Positions 1-9,117 are shown, numbered from the stretch's first letter. The stretch: 64,000 nucleotides of DNA from 'Nostoc azollae' 0708 (GCF_000196515.1 NC_014248.1:4716001-4780000), one strand, 5' to 3'. Numbers and translations: made by a program. Notes: generated by a model from the letters alone, not told the origin.

Positions 1-1
1 T

Positions 2-2200
2 TTGGTGACTCGACAAAGCGATCAAGCCCAAGCAGCGGCTCCTGTTGGCAGTCAAAAAGCAGCCTCAACGATTCCTGCTGTTTCTGACACTGAGATAAAA
101 TTTGCCGCCACCAAGCTGGAGTCCCAAGCAGTCTCTTCAGCGAGGTTGCCTGAAAATCCTGTTATTCTGGAACCAACAGCAGTTTCGCAAGTGCCTGGGC
201 TTGAAGCTAAATGGCCGATTACAGTCAACGAAATGGCTGTCCAAATTCCTACATCAGAAGCTGACAAAAATGCTATCTACTTGGAATCCCACGTAAATCA
301 GGGATTTAAGACTAACTCAGTTCAATCCAGATTACAAACAGCCAACCAATTACCTGAAATCAGAGTACAAAAACTATCCAGCAGTCAAGGTATTGCAGGT
401 TCTCAACCCACAACCGTAATTGTGGAATCAGCAAACACAGTCAGCAATGATGTTGATGCACAACTGAAAGCGCAGCAAGAATTTGCCCTGAATCGCTTAC
501 AGGAAAAATCGAACCGATTAAAAAATCGTTTAGCCGAGTTGCGGTCTAACGATACTCAAAAGCTACCACAAACTCGTAAGATTGAAATAGCACAACCAAC
601 AACTGTAGCTGACAAAACTGTAGCAGCACAATCGGAAGAAGCGACAGATAGCAGCCAAGCTAGTTTGATATCCAGGTTAAAAGAGGAAAAACAAACAAGT
701 GCAGGAATGCAGAAGGTAACATCATCTGCACCAGCCGCACCTAAAGTTGTTGCCCAATCATTTGGGACAACCTATGAAGTCAGACCTGGAGATACATTAG
801 CTGAGATTGCCAGTAATTACGGTATTTCAGTCTCAGAACTAGTTAAAGCTAATAATCTAGCAGACCCCAATCAATTACAAATCAGTCAACAACTGATTAT
901 TCCCACAGCTATAGCAGAACGGAGCAGTTACGACCAGTCAACTCTAGCAGTTCAGCGTACTTTCGTCCAGTCCAACAATATTGCCACAGTTGCTAGTTCT
1001 CCTCTGAACAAACTTGATTTAGATGCCAGTCTACCTCAAGTCTCACAGCCATCAGGAGTCAGAAATAGCAACTCTGCTGTTATTTCTATTCCCAAAGTTA
1101 AGGAAAACCAATTTCAGGTCAATACTCCGGCTGCTACCACCAATAGCGTTAGCATTACTGTCCCTGTAGCTCACGATAATGAGCAACAGTCAGGAGAAAA
1201 TGACCTATCTTCCCCTATGCCTTATAGTGTTGGTGGTGAAACTCCATCACGCGATCGCGTCACCAAAATCCCAACGGCTCAAAAACAACCTCAAAAGGTA
1301 GCCAAGGTCAAAGGTAACGAACGTCTCCGCAGCTTACAAGTAGAAATTGAGAGACTACGCGAAAAATATCGTCCTCAAGAGTCTGGTGTAACTGTACAAA
1401 CACCGAGTGCAAGCGATGATTCCACAGCGCCAGTTGCAATCGAAATAGGCAATCTATTTGCCCCCTCTAGAGTTAATTCTCAACGGAATGCGGTAGCAAT
1501 TCCTGTACCAAGACCAATACTACCCAGTTACAGAGAACAACCTGTTAAGCCCCAATTGCGTGCTGCTCGTCCCATGAACGAGCCAATTAACCCAGAATTC
1601 CTGCCCAATCAAACAACTTCATCTGGTAATTTTGATCGCAATAACTCATCTGGTATCAGATTGGTTGTTCCTTCTCCTAGTCTTAACTCGACCGACTCCT
1701 TGGGTAAATTGCGAGGAACCAGAGTATCCCCAGCATTACCACCATTAGCGGCAGTTGATTTATACCTGCCTAAAAATGTTGACCAAAATAGTAATCCTCA
1801 ATCTACCTCTTCAGCATCTTACATTTGGCCTGCTAAGGGTGTTCTCACATCTGGCTATGGTTGGCGCTGGGGCAGAATGCACAGAGGTATTGACATTGCT
1901 AACGGTGTAGGCACACCAATTTATGCATCTGCTCCCGGTGTGGTAGAAAGAGCAGGTTGGAATAACGGTGGTTATGGCAATGTGGTTGATATCCGTCATC
2001 CCGATGGTAGTATGACTCGTTATGGTCACAATAGCCGAATTTTAGTGCAAGTAGGTCAACAAGTGGAACAAGGGCAAACTATTGCTGCTATGGGTAGCAC
2101 TGGTTTTAGCACTGGACCTCACAGCCACTTTGAAGTCCACCCAGCAGGTAAGGGTGCAGTGAACCCAATTGCGTTCCTACCATCACAGGCACGTCTATAA
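2..2200 (+). CDS. LysM + M23 murein endopeptidase, 5' end cut by the window
   Basis: A secreted-type cell-wall hydrolase or division/envelope factor, expected to cleave peptide cross-links of peptidoglycan. About 732 residues are visible; the frame is open to the window edge, so the true start lies upstream. A LysM domain covers about residues 258-301 (YEVRPGDTLAEIA start). A long Ser/Gln/Pro-rich linker follows, with a short coiled coil near residue 442. The C-terminal M23 domain (about 612-725) carries the HxxxD pair (H627, D631) and the HxH motif (H707, H709), so zinc binding and catalysis look intact. A HIP1 octamer lies at 1251-1258. A strong terminator follows 40 bp downstream. Function is confident by family; the cellular role (NlpD/EnvC-like or housekeeping) is inferred. 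Confidence 0.93.
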   Translation: MVTRQSDQAQAAAPVGSQKAASTIPAVSDTEIKFAATKLESQAVSSARLPENPVILEPTAVSQVPGLEAKWPITVNEMAVQIPTSEADKNAIYLESHVNQGFKTNSVQSRLQTANQLPEIRVQKLSSSQGIAGSQPTTVIVESANTVSNDVDAQLKAQQEFALNRLQEKSNRLKNRLAELRSNDTQKLPQTRKIEIAQPTTVADKTVAAQSEEATDSSQASLISRLKEEKQTSAGMQKVTSSAPAAPKVVAQSFGTTYEVRPGDTLAEIASNYGISVSELVKANNLADPNQLQISQQLIIPTAIAERSSYDQSTLAVQRTFVQSNNIATVASSPLNKLDLDASLPQVSQPSGVRNSNSAVISIPKVKENQFQVNTPAATTNSVSITVPVAHDNEQQSGENDLSSPMPYSVGGETPSRDRVTKIPTAQKQPQKVAKVKGNERLRSLQVEIERLREKYRPQESGVTVQTPSASDDSTAPVAIEIGNLFAPSRVNSQRNAVAIPVPRPILPSYREQPVKPQLRAARPMNEPINPEFLPNQTTSSGNFDRNNSSGIRLVVPSPSLNSTDSLGKLRGTRVSPALPPLAAVDLYLPKNVDQNSNPQSTSSASYIWPAKGVLTSGYGWRWGRMHRGIDIANGVGTPIYASAPGVVERAGWNNGGYGNVVDIRHPDGSMTRYGHNSRILVQVGQQVEQGQTIAAMGSTGFSTGPHSHFEVHPAGKGAVNPIAFLPSQARL

Positions 2201-2240
2201 AAGCCTGGCTGTTTGTTAACTAAGTAATTGTCTTGTTCGT

Positions 2241-2269
2241 GGAGGGAGATTTGCTCCCTCTTTTATTTT
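2241..2269 (+). terminator. Rho-independent terminator after the M23 gene
   Basis: A perfect 7-bp stem (GAGGGAG at 2242-2248 with CTCCCTC at 2254-2260), a 5-nt loop and a following T-rich run (TTTTATTTT). It sits 40 bp after the peptidase stop codon and before the tRNA. Confidence 0.9.
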
Positions 2270-2344
2270 GGGAGAAAATTTTGATTTGGGAATTGCCATA
2301 GCGAGAATCGTATGCTATCTTAATATAAGTTGATAAAACAACAC

Positions 2345-2418
2345 GGCTCAGTAGCTCAGTTGGTTAGAGTACGGGACTCATAAGCCTGGGGTCGTCAGTT
2401 CAAATCTGACCTGAGCCA
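2345..2418 (+). tRNA. tRNA with CAU anticodon (Met, or lysidine-type Ile2)
   Basis: A 74-nt cloverleaf. The acceptor stem GGCTCAG pairs with CTGAGCC, the D arm is GCTC..GAGT, the anticodon loop CTCATAA gives CAU, the T stem is GTCAG/CTGAC with loop TTCAAAT, and the discriminator base is A. CCA is not encoded. The first pair G-C and the G-rich anticodon stem fit elongator tRNA-Met, but Ile2 (CAU) cannot be excluded by eye. The anticodon stem has one A-G mismatch next to the loop. Confidence 0.9.
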
Positions 2419-2739
2419 TTTTAAAAATCCATTAATAACTAACCGCAAATGTATGTGGATTAAGACAGATATTGAATCTGTGTTTTGTTCTAAGCAGCAA
2501 TAGTACAAGCAGGCACAAGGAAAGAAAGTAAACTTTATCATTCACCTAGTTGAGATTTTATTCCTTGGGCGAAATAAAACCAAATTCGGTAAAAATCCCG
2601 TGATACTATTCTTGATCAGTAGTGACAAAAGTTAATCCTGATTTGGAATCAGCAGTATGCCCCATATGCCATTTTAGGAATAAAATAAATATTGATTATG
2701 ATCTTTAAGATTAAAATACTTACACAAATATAGGAATAG
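2419..2739. other. Gene-less stretch between tRNA and IS630 element
   Basis: About 320 bp of AT-rich sequence with no open frame of note. Next to the element, the minus strand continues the exonuclease reading for a few codons before stops, so part of this stretch is probably the eroded 3' end of that gene. Confidence 0.4.
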
Positions 2740-2741
2740 TA

Positions 2742-3860
2742 TTTGATTTATGAAAATGCTCCGTACATCTGGAGAGACGGAAAATCAAAGGTAGTGTTTT
2801 GAATGAACCACTCAAAGATCCTCTTAAGATGAGAAAATGTTGGGATTAAAGCACAAAAACGTCGCAGCCAAGTTTTCCCTTGCAACCAAACATCTTCTAT
2901 GGGGTTTTGAGAGGGACAGTTAGGAGCAAAGCGGACGCAATAAATTTTCCATTGCTCTAAAGGTAAACCTTGGTTAATAGATGCTAAAAAATTTTGAATT
3001 TCTTTTGAAAAATGATAACTAGCTCCATCCCAAAAAATAAGTAATTGTTGGTTAGGTGACTCTTCTAGTAAATAGCTGAGAGAATCAATAGTATTTTTTG
3101 AGTTAGCTGTATCATAGGTTCTCAACAATAAATTTTTACCTAAATAGTCAACTGCTCCATAATAAGTTTGTTTATCTCGTTCGTTACTAATACTAATTGG
3201 AATGCTTATTTCTTGGTCAGTTCTACCCCAAACATATCCAATGCTATCTCCCCAAAGTAAATGACACTCATCTAATAGTAAAACTCTCAATAGCCCAGCT
3301 TCTATATCTTCTCGGCGGCTCGCCAAAAATCATGAAATCTCTTTTTTTTTGCGGCAACTGCTTCTTCATTAGCTTTTGGATTTGCTGAAGATGTTTTCTT
3401 CCAACTAATTCCTGCCGCATCAAACAAGTCGTAATAACTACGTTTTGATTCATAAAGTACATCATGTTCAAAAGCCAATTTATACTCAAGTTCGCCAAGG
3501 TCCCAACATTCCTTCGTTTGTAACCAAGCCAGTACTTCTTCTCTTTGTTGAGTATTCAAGTAGCTTTTTCTCCCTTTGTGTTTCAGGCGCAGTCCTAAAA
3601 TTCCATCTTTCTCATAGGCTTGTTTCCATGTTGTTATTGAACCAACTGAAACATCTAAAATTGTTTGAATTTCCTCATACTTGTAGCTTTGATAAACCAG
3701 CTTCACTGCCAATGCTTTTCTTACTTCCCTTGCATCTGGACGCTCATCTATAAATTCTGGTAGTTCTGCAATTTTAGATTGTAGCTCCTGGTTGATGATT
3801 GTTAGCTATTAGACAAGACACTTTCTCAGTATTATCTCTTAGTCTTTTTCAAAAATCAAA
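2742..3860 (-). mobile_element. IS630-family insertion sequence (1119 bp) flanked by TA
   Basis: Imperfect terminal inverted repeats lie at the two ends: the left end reads TTTGATTTATGAAAATG and the right end, on the opposite strand, TTTGATTTTTGAAAAAG. Each end is flanked by the dinucleotide TA (2740-2741 and 3861-3862), the target duplication expected for IS630/Tc1 elements. The enclosed transposase is on the minus strand and is broken. The element sits in the 3' part of a 3'-5' exonuclease gene; joining the flanks across one TA continues that reading frame for several codons. Confidence 0.85.
2748..3712 (-). pseudogene. IS630-family transposase, two frames plus an internal stop
   Basis: The first frame (3712 down to 3302) carries the N-terminal helix-turn-helix region (SVGSITTWKQAYEKDG). 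The second frame (down to 2748) carries the DDE catalytic core: LLDECHLLWGD, IFWDGASYH and NCPSQNPIEDVW. A run of nine A (minus strand, 3342-3350) contains a canonical -1 slippery heptamer A-AAA-AAG in phase, the usual programmed frameshift of this family. After a -1 shift the product would read KKKEIS and then hit TGA at 3330-3332 before rejoining the core, so this copy is judged dead. The frame is open upstream to about 3800 without a clear ATG, so the true start is uncertain. Confidence 0.85.
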
Positions 3861-3861
3861 T

Positions 3862-4421
3862 ATGATTTCTATATTCTAAAGAATAGCTTTCTAAATTGGG
3901 AAAATAGTGTTTAGCCAGAAGCCAAGTACAATCAAATTGTAAATCTTCCCAAGTTAAACCAACTTGTTTAAAACTCCCCTTGAGGATATCTATATCATGT
4001 TCTGCATAGTGACAGATAATTTTTTTATCTTGAACAATAGTTAGAAATTCTGCTTATAAGGTTTTTACATCTTTGAGATGTAAAACACTTTGAAATCCAT
4101 GGGAATTACCATCACAAAAAACTTCATAAATTACCACACCTTGACTAGACCTCTTGCAGAATTAACTTTATGTTATAATTATGGGCATTTATCTTTGTTT
4201 TAGCCAAGAATTAGAGTTACAGGGTTATGTTTGAATTAGGGAGCCCAAAGAACACCAAAAATACATAAAATCTAAAACTCTCTATCATACCCCAGAAACA
4301 ATTTTGCATGAGGTCTACTATCAATAATAGCTAATTCACTTAAAATCAGGTTGCCTTCCCTATCTAAAACAACAAAATCCATACGATCTTACTTGTAAGT
4401 AATTTTTTTGGTGGTTGTCAT
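3862..4421 (-). pseudogene. DnaQ-like (DEDD) 3'-5' exonuclease, broken by IS, MITE and stops
   Basis: Starting at ATG 4421, the minus strand reads FVVLDREGNLILSELAIIDS, with the acidic Exo I residues modified to DRE. It is interrupted by the MITE at 4147-4316, resumes with QGVVIYEVF, has a TAA at 4054-4056, and continues through KIICHYAEHDIDILK and WEDLQFDCTWLLAK before entering the IS630 element at 3861. Another TAA lies about ten codons after the start. The arrangement of Exo I, Exo II-like (H-A-x-x-D) and following helices matches RNase T/DnaQ-type exonucleases. It has at least four independent lesions; no function is expected. Assignment is by motif order only. Confidence 0.7.
4147..4316. 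mobile_element. 170-bp MITE copy A with ACT target duplication
   Basis: A non-coding element with terminal inverted repeats starting AGACCTCTTGCA and ending TGCATGAGGTCT. It is flanked by the 3-bp direct repeat ACT (4144-4146 and 4317-4319). A second, inverted copy lies at 36598-36762, about 90% identical over its length by eye. Removing the element and one ACT restores the frame of the host exonuclease gene (IIDS-QGVV), which defines the ends exactly. The 3-bp duplication suggests mobilisation by an IS5-superfamily transposase; that is inference. Confidence 0.88.
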
Positions 4422-4607
4422 AAATTAGATCATAAGCTATAAAATACCAAGTAGGCAATTAAACAGGCAATTATTACGACTTATCAACTACAAAATAATA
4501 CCTGTATAGATGCTAATATTCTAATTAATGTAAATAACGCTTCATAGCCCTTATCTTTCTCTTTGCGTCTTTGATGCTTTGCATATTTGCACGAAAAACC
4601 TTACGAA

Positions 4608-6671
4608 TCATCTAAAATAGCGTATCAGTTCAGCAACAGACCAAGCTTGAGCGATCGCACCCCTGGATATATGCGGTGTATCACCATCAAAAATCTCCGA
4701 AATTGAACCCAGACAAGCACTAGATAAGAAGTGATCTAAAAGTGGTTGCCAGTCAAAAGGTATGGGTACTTCCGGGTAAAAACGCTCCCAAGACCGGACA
4801 TAAGAGCCAATCAACCAAGTCCAAACGGTACCTTGGTGATAAGAGCGATCGCGTTTATGGGGACTACCCTCACATTTTCCTACATATTCTGGATCACTGG
4901 GATCTAAACTACGCAAACCGTAAGGAGTCAATAATCGAGAAGTTGCCAAATCCAAAACTTGACGACCTTGCTGTTGAGAAAAACCGCAATGATGTAAAGA
5001 TAAAGCCAAAACTGCATTGGGGCGAATTTGCGAATTCCGGTGATCATCTGGGTCAATGAAATCGTACAAATAACCTAGTTGTGGATTCCAGAACTTTTGC
5101 AACGAATTTTTTACCTGTTCTGCTTGCCGTGCGTAGCGTTGTGCTTGATTAGTCAAAGGTAAAAAATTACCTGCATCTATTTGGCTTAATCGTTCTGCCC
5201 ACTGACTCAACCAACATAAAGCCGAATACCACAGAGCATTGATTTCTACTGCTTTACCCCAGCGGGGTGTAACAGGTAATCCTTCCACCAGTGCATCCAT
5301 CCAAGTCAAAGCCACACCATCAGCATCCCAAGAAATTAGCCCATCAATGGCATCAACTTGGATATTGTAGCGAGTACCACCAATAAAAGCTGTGTGAATT
5401 TGCTGCACAACTGGAAATTGCTCTACCAAAAACTGCCAATCTTGAGTAGCTTCTAAATAAAGTCCTAAAGTTTCAATCCACCACAAAGCAGCATCAATAC
5501 TGTTATAAAAAGGTTCGCTATCAACATCGGGAAAAGCATTGGGAATCAGCCCATGACGACAATAACGGGCAAAAGTTTGTAACAGTCCTTTTGCTATTTC
5601 AAAGCGTTGTGGAACTAGTGTCAATCCCGGTAAAGCGATTAAAGTATCTCGTCCCCAATCACCAAACCAGTGATATCCCGCAATCACCGTAGGGCCAGCT
5701 ATAGAATCTCGATAGACAATAAATTGATCACTGGCTTTAAGTAGGGTTTGGTGAATTGGGGACTGGAGACTAGGAAATGAGGGATTTTCTCCTCTGCTCC
5801 CTGCTTCTTCTTTCCAGCCGAAAATTCGAGTAAGTCTTTCTTGTTCTGCGTCTACTGCTTCTGCAAAACTATCAGGGGAAAGAATTGCTGGTTGAGAGTC
5901 GGGTAAACCTACTTGAGCTTCTAGGGTGACAGTATCTCCTGGTTGGAGGTTAACTGTTAAAGAACCGGGACTATAAAGGTCTTGGTGATCGCCTAATCCC
6001 CGTTTTGTTTCTTCGGGTAAACTATAATTCCAATACCATAATCCATCGGATTGATACTCTCCTTGTGTCCAGCGCAGATGCCAAGGTGTACCAAATTGAC
6101 CACCATCATTTATTTGCAAACAAACCATCTGTTGATTGACCAATTGAGAAAACTGTATTTCTTTACAGCCAGTTTGTTGATGATGAAAATTGCAATCGCC
6201 TATAAACAATCTTAGTTTTAAAATCCCTCGCTCCTTACCCTCATACCGATATTGAATCAAAATTCTCTGGGTATTGGGAAGTGGTAATTTATTCTTCCCT
6301 GCTCCCTGCTCCCTGCTCCCCTGCCTTTCCCAGTTCCCATTTGGCATCACGAACTGTCTAGTTAACTGCCAGTTATCCCCACTCCAAACCCATTTGGGAA
6401 CAGGGTTAATATCGAAATGGTGCAGGAATTTATAGCCTCTGGGTTCAATTTCACCACTACCCCAAATATTTGTTCCCAGTGCTATTGCTTTTCCAGTTAT
6501 TTCTAAACTTGCTTCCAAATGGGAAAGTAAGAATTTTCGGACAGAAGGTGGATTCGTAGCCGCAAATAACCAACCATGATAGGTCCTTGTATGCACATCC
6601 GAAACTGTACCACTGGCAAAACCACCCAAGCCATTGGTTAATAACCATTCTCTAGTATCTAAATCCGTCAT
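4608..6671 (-). CDS. Glycogen debranching enzyme (amylo-alpha-1,6-glucosidase type)
   Basis: A 687-residue protein expected to hydrolyse alpha-1,6 branch points of glycogen in the cytoplasm. The N-terminal domain starts REWLLTNGLGGFASGTV, typical of bacterial/archaeal GDE; the C-terminal (alpha/alpha)6 glucosidase domain has GYHWFGDWGRDTLIALPG near the middle and ends normally. Start ATG at 6671. It contains two in-frame insertions derived from short tandem repeats (GSREQGAG at about 6295-6325 and the 5760-5820 segment), which look like repeat expansions tolerated in loops. Together with glgC and the GH13 gene it forms a dispersed glycogen-turnover set. HIP1 octamers at 4651 and 4845. Confidence 0.92.
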   Translation of the reverse strand: MTDLDTREWLLTNGLGGFASGTVSDVHTRTYHGWLFAATNPPSVRKFLLSHLEASLEITGKAIALGTNIWGSGEIEPRGYKFLHHFDINPVPKWVWSGDNWQLTRQFVMPNGNWERQGSREQGAGKNKLPLPNTQRILIQYRYEGKERGILKLRLFIGDCNFHHQQTGCKEIQFSQLVNQQMVCLQINDGGQFGTPWHLRWTQGEYQSDGLWYWNYSLPEETKRGLGDHQDLYSPGSLTVNLQPGDTVTLEAQVGLPDSQPAILSPDSFAEAVDAEQERLTRIFGWKEEAGSRGENPSFPSLQSPIHQTLLKASDQFIVYRDSIAGPTVIAGYHWFGDWGRDTLIALPGLTLVPQRFEIAKGLLQTFARYCRHGLIPNAFPDVDSEPFYNSIDAALWWIETLGLYLEATQDWQFLVEQFPVVQQIHTAFIGGTRYNIQVDAIDGLISWDADGVALTWMDALVEGLPVTPRWGKAVEINALWYSALCWLSQWAERLSQIDAGNFLPLTNQAQRYARQAEQVKNSLQKFWNPQLGYLYDFIDPDDHRNSQIRPNAVLALSLHHCGFSQQQGRQVLDLATSRLLTPYGLRSLDPSDPEYVGKCEGSPHKRDRSYHQGTVWTWLIGSYVRSWERFYPEVPIPFDWQPLLDHFLSSACLGSISEIFDGDTPHISRGAIAQAWSVAELIRYFR

Positions 6672-6733
6672 TGGCTACTCAAAATCGTAATGACTATGAT
6701 ATAGTTGTAACAGATCGTAATTAAACTGTCAGA

Positions 6734-6924
6734 AAGCCTACTCCTGAAGGCGTGGGCTTGAAAAGCCCTAATCTGACCAGACTAAGTACCTTGTTGGGTA
6801 CTACGTTAGAGGTAAGAGTTCAAGACCTACCAAGGGATGTGAAGCTAGTCCTTTGCTCTAGAACCGAACAGTTAAACATCTAAGGGTTAAGGAAGTGCTG
6901 TTTGGATAGTTACCGACCTCTAAC
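6734..6924 (+). other. Structured RNA candidate in the leader of the 2-Cys peroxiredoxin gene
   Basis: The gap of about 330 bp before the peroxiredoxin gene has several clear pairings. A first hairpin pairs 6734-6741 with 6752-6759 (8 bp, one G-U). A second, perfect 6-bp hairpin pairs 6785-6790 with 6797-6802. A long-range 9-bp perfect stem joins 6805-6813 to 6916-6924 around a 102-nt interior. No small ORF fits. It could be a 5' untranslated regulatory structure, a separate small RNA, or a remnant of an IS605-type end/omega-RNA (the first hairpin resembles the GGCGTGGG hairpins of such ends). No known riboswitch core was recognised. Confidence 0.35.
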
Positions 6925-7003
6925 ATTATCAAAGCTAACTTTACCGGAGAACCGCGAACCTACGCGCTAAAAAATGGATATAAGTTGAAGGAGAACTAGG
7001 TTA

Positions 7004-7615
7004 ATGACGCTCACTTACGGAACAGAAGGATGCCTTCGCGTTGGTCAGCAGGCTCCCGACTTTACAGCAACTGCTGTTATGGATCAGGAATTTAAGACAA
7101 TCAAACTTACCGACTATCGCGGTAAGTATGTCGTCCTGTTTTTCTACCCTTTAGACTTTACCTTTGTTTGCCCCACTGAAATCACAGCATTTAGCGATCG
7201 CTACGAAGAATTCAAGAAGCTTAACACAGAAGTTCTCGGTGTTTCTGTTGATAGCGAATTCTCACACCTCGCTTGGATTCAAACAGATCGTAAATCTGGT
7301 GGTGTAGGCGATTTAAATTATCCCCTAGTTTCCGATATCAAAAAAGAAATTAGCGCTGCTTACAACGTTCTCGACCCCTCAGCTGGCATTGCTTTGCGTG
7401 GTTTGTTCATCATTGATAAAGATGGTGTAGTTCAACACGCTACTATTAATAATCTTGCCTTTGGTCGTAGCGTTGAAGAAACTCTGCGTACATTACAAGC
7501 CATTCAGTACGTTCAGTCTCATCCCGACGAAGTTTGTCCTGCTGGTTGGCAACCTGGAGAAAAAACAATGATTCCCGACCCTGTGAAGTCTAAAGTTTAT
7601 TTCACAGCAGTGTAG
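7004..7615 (+). CDS. Typical 2-Cys peroxiredoxin
   Basis: A 203-residue cytoplasmic thiol peroxidase that reduces H2O2 and organic peroxides, usually with thioredoxin. The peroxidatic cysteine is C56 in DFTFVCPTE and the resolving cysteine is C178 in DEVCPAGW. It also has a GGVG segment and a C-terminal YF, the pair linked in eukaryotic-type peroxiredoxins to sensitivity to over-oxidation. The start is fixed by a strong ribosome site AAGGAG (6988-6993) 10 bp before ATG 7004. HIP1 at 7194-7201. The long structured leader suggests post-transcriptional control, which is inference. An STRR follows the stop. Confidence 0.96.
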   Translation: MTLTYGTEGCLRVGQQAPDFTATAVMDQEFKTIKLTDYRGKYVVLFFYPLDFTFVCPTEITAFSDRYEEFKKLNTEVLGVSVDSEFSHLAWIQTDRKSGGVGDLNYPLVSDIKKEISAAYNVLDPSAGIALRGLFIIDKDGVVQHATINNLAFGRSVEETLRTLQAIQYVQSHPDEVCPAGWQPGEKTMIPDPVKSKVYFTAV

Positions 7616-7618
7616 GTT

Positions 7619-7652
7619 ACTGGGGACTGGTGACTGGTGACTGGTGACTGGG
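7619..7652. repeat. Heptanucleotide STRR (ACTGGTG units)
   Basis: About four to five tandem copies of a 7-mer of the form ACTGGTG/ACTGGGG directly after the peroxiredoxin stop codon. The same unit recurs at 21085-21123. Confidence 0.9.
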
Positions 7653-7723
7653 CAAGAGTTTTTCCCAATCACCAATTACCAATCCCCGATTAATTATTAG
7701 CTTTTAATTTGTAATATTTATTT

Positions 7724-8290
7724 ATGCTGACATCCACATATTTTACTGGCTTATTTAATGAGCGATTCTTCCGTAATCTTTTACCAAAACCAGCATTAGA
7801 TGATTTCAGATTGGGAGTAGGAACACCAGACTTTAAATTATCAGATATCACCAATAATCGTACCTTAAAATTATCAGATTATCGCGGTAAACAACCTGTT
7901 TTACTTGCATTTACCCGAATTTTCACAGAAAAACAATATTGTCCATTTTGCTATCCCCATATTAAAGCTTTGAATGAAAATTATGAGGAATTTACAAATC
8001 GGGGAATAGAAGTCTTAATGATTACTAGCACCGATAGAAAGCAAAGTCAAATAGTTGTGCAAGACTTAGGTTTAAAAATGCCTTTATTGAGTGATCCTAG
8101 TTGTTATGTTTTTCGGACTTACAAAGCAGGACAAGCATTAGGAGCACCTTTACCAGCGCAGTTTGTATTAGATAAAGATGGTAAATTACTTTACAGGCAT
8201 TTATTTTCTTTTTTAGATCACAATGCTAGTATAGAGACATTACTAGAACGATTCAATTCAGGAAAAGTGGATAAGCTATCGCGCATTTAA
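7724..8290 (+). CDS. Peroxiredoxin-like (AhpC/TSA redoxin) protein with CPFC motif
   Basis: 188 residues with a thioredoxin fold. The segment LSDYRGKQPVLLAF leads into a CPFC motif (C73, C76), which replaces the usual peroxidatic TxxC context, so a dithiol oxidoreductase or PrxQ-like role is possible. The rest (RGIEVLMITSTD, PAQFVLDKDG) follows the AhpC/TSA family. It follows the 2-Cys peroxiredoxin in the same orientation after a 108-bp gap that contains an STRR. Substrate unknown; family assignment firm. Confidence 0.85.
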   Translation: MLTSTYFTGLFNERFFRNLLPKPALDDFRLGVGTPDFKLSDITNNRTLKLSDYRGKQPVLLAFTRIFTEKQYCPFCYPHIKALNENYEEFTNRGIEVLMITSTDRKQSQIVVQDLGLKMPLLSDPSCYVFRTYKAGQALGAPLPAQFVLDKDGKLLYRHLFSFLDHNASIETLLERFNSGKVDKLSRI

Positions 8291-8361
8291 AGCTACTTGA
8301 TATTAATTATTTCCCTGAAAACCTGTAGGATAGGAATTGATAATTAAATTTGTGAGATTTA

Positions 8362-8946
8362 ATGATGCTCACACTTTATCATTTGCCAATTTCTCAAAAT
8401 TCACGCCGAGTCTGGATTACATTAATAGACAAAGGCTTGGAATTTGAACTGGTAGAAGTTCAACTAAGTGCAGAACAGTTTAAACCAGAATTTTTAGCAA
8501 TTAACCCCTTCCACCACATTCCTGCTTTGGTAGATGCCGGTTTTAATGTAATAGAGTCTTTAGCAATTTTGGACTATTTAGAAGTTAAATATCCAACTCC
8601 TGTGATGTTGCCAAAAGATGCCGAAGATTTAGCAATTGTGCGAATGGTGGAAATAGTCAGTGTGAATGAATTATTACCTGCTATTACTCCACTGATGTCA
8701 GTAATATTAGATTTACCAGGAAAAAATGCAGAAGCAATTGAGCAAGCTAAGACAAAAATTAGTACAGCATTGAATTTTTTCGAGAATCAACTGGATGACC
8801 GTCCCTACTTTGGCAACGAGAACCTAACTTTAGCTGAAATTGTAGCGGGAAGTATTGTACTCTGGGTGCCAAGAGGGGGCATTTACTTAGATGACTATCC
8901 AACATTAAAAGCTTGGTACGATCACTTAGTTCCGCTTCCAGCATAG
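8362..8946 (+). CDS. Glutathione S-transferase family protein
   Basis: 194 residues with an N-terminal thioredoxin-like domain (LYHLPISQNSRRVWITL, cis-Pro segment HHIPALVD, and the SNAIL-like ESLAILDYLE) and a C-terminal all-helical domain. Expected to be cytoplasmic and glutathione dependent, in detoxification or isomerisation; the substrate cannot be told. Two adjacent ATG codons (8362 and 8365) could start it. Third gene of a redox-themed run in the same direction. Confidence 0.88.
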   Translation: MMLTLYHLPISQNSRRVWITLIDKGLEFELVEVQLSAEQFKPEFLAINPFHHIPALVDAGFNVIESLAILDYLEVKYPTPVMLPKDAEDLAIVRMVEIVSVNELLPAITPLMSVILDLPGKNAEAIEQAKTKISTALNFFENQLDDRPYFGNENLTLAEIVAGSIVLWVPRGGIYLDDYPTLKAWYDHLVPLPA

Positions 8947-9117
8947 CAAACTACCTAAGCAAGACCAGAGATGATAGAAGGTTTTCGGAAACTGTTAATG
9001 TCCAGAACAGGATAATATGAATTCAACATTCAAAATAGTTCCTCCAACAGGCTACGCCAACAAAGTGGGGAAGTAGAGAAACTTGTTTTTCCTCCCCTAT
9101 ACCCCTACACCCTTTTT

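Noticed and set aside
4742-5059. Plus-strand open stretch inside the debranching enzyme
   Set aside because: A shadow of the intact minus-strand gene; no similarity and no ribosome site.
7619-7652. Tandem repeats as a CRISPR array
   Set aside because: Units are 7 bp without spacers: STRR, not CRISPR. No CRISPR array was found in the window.
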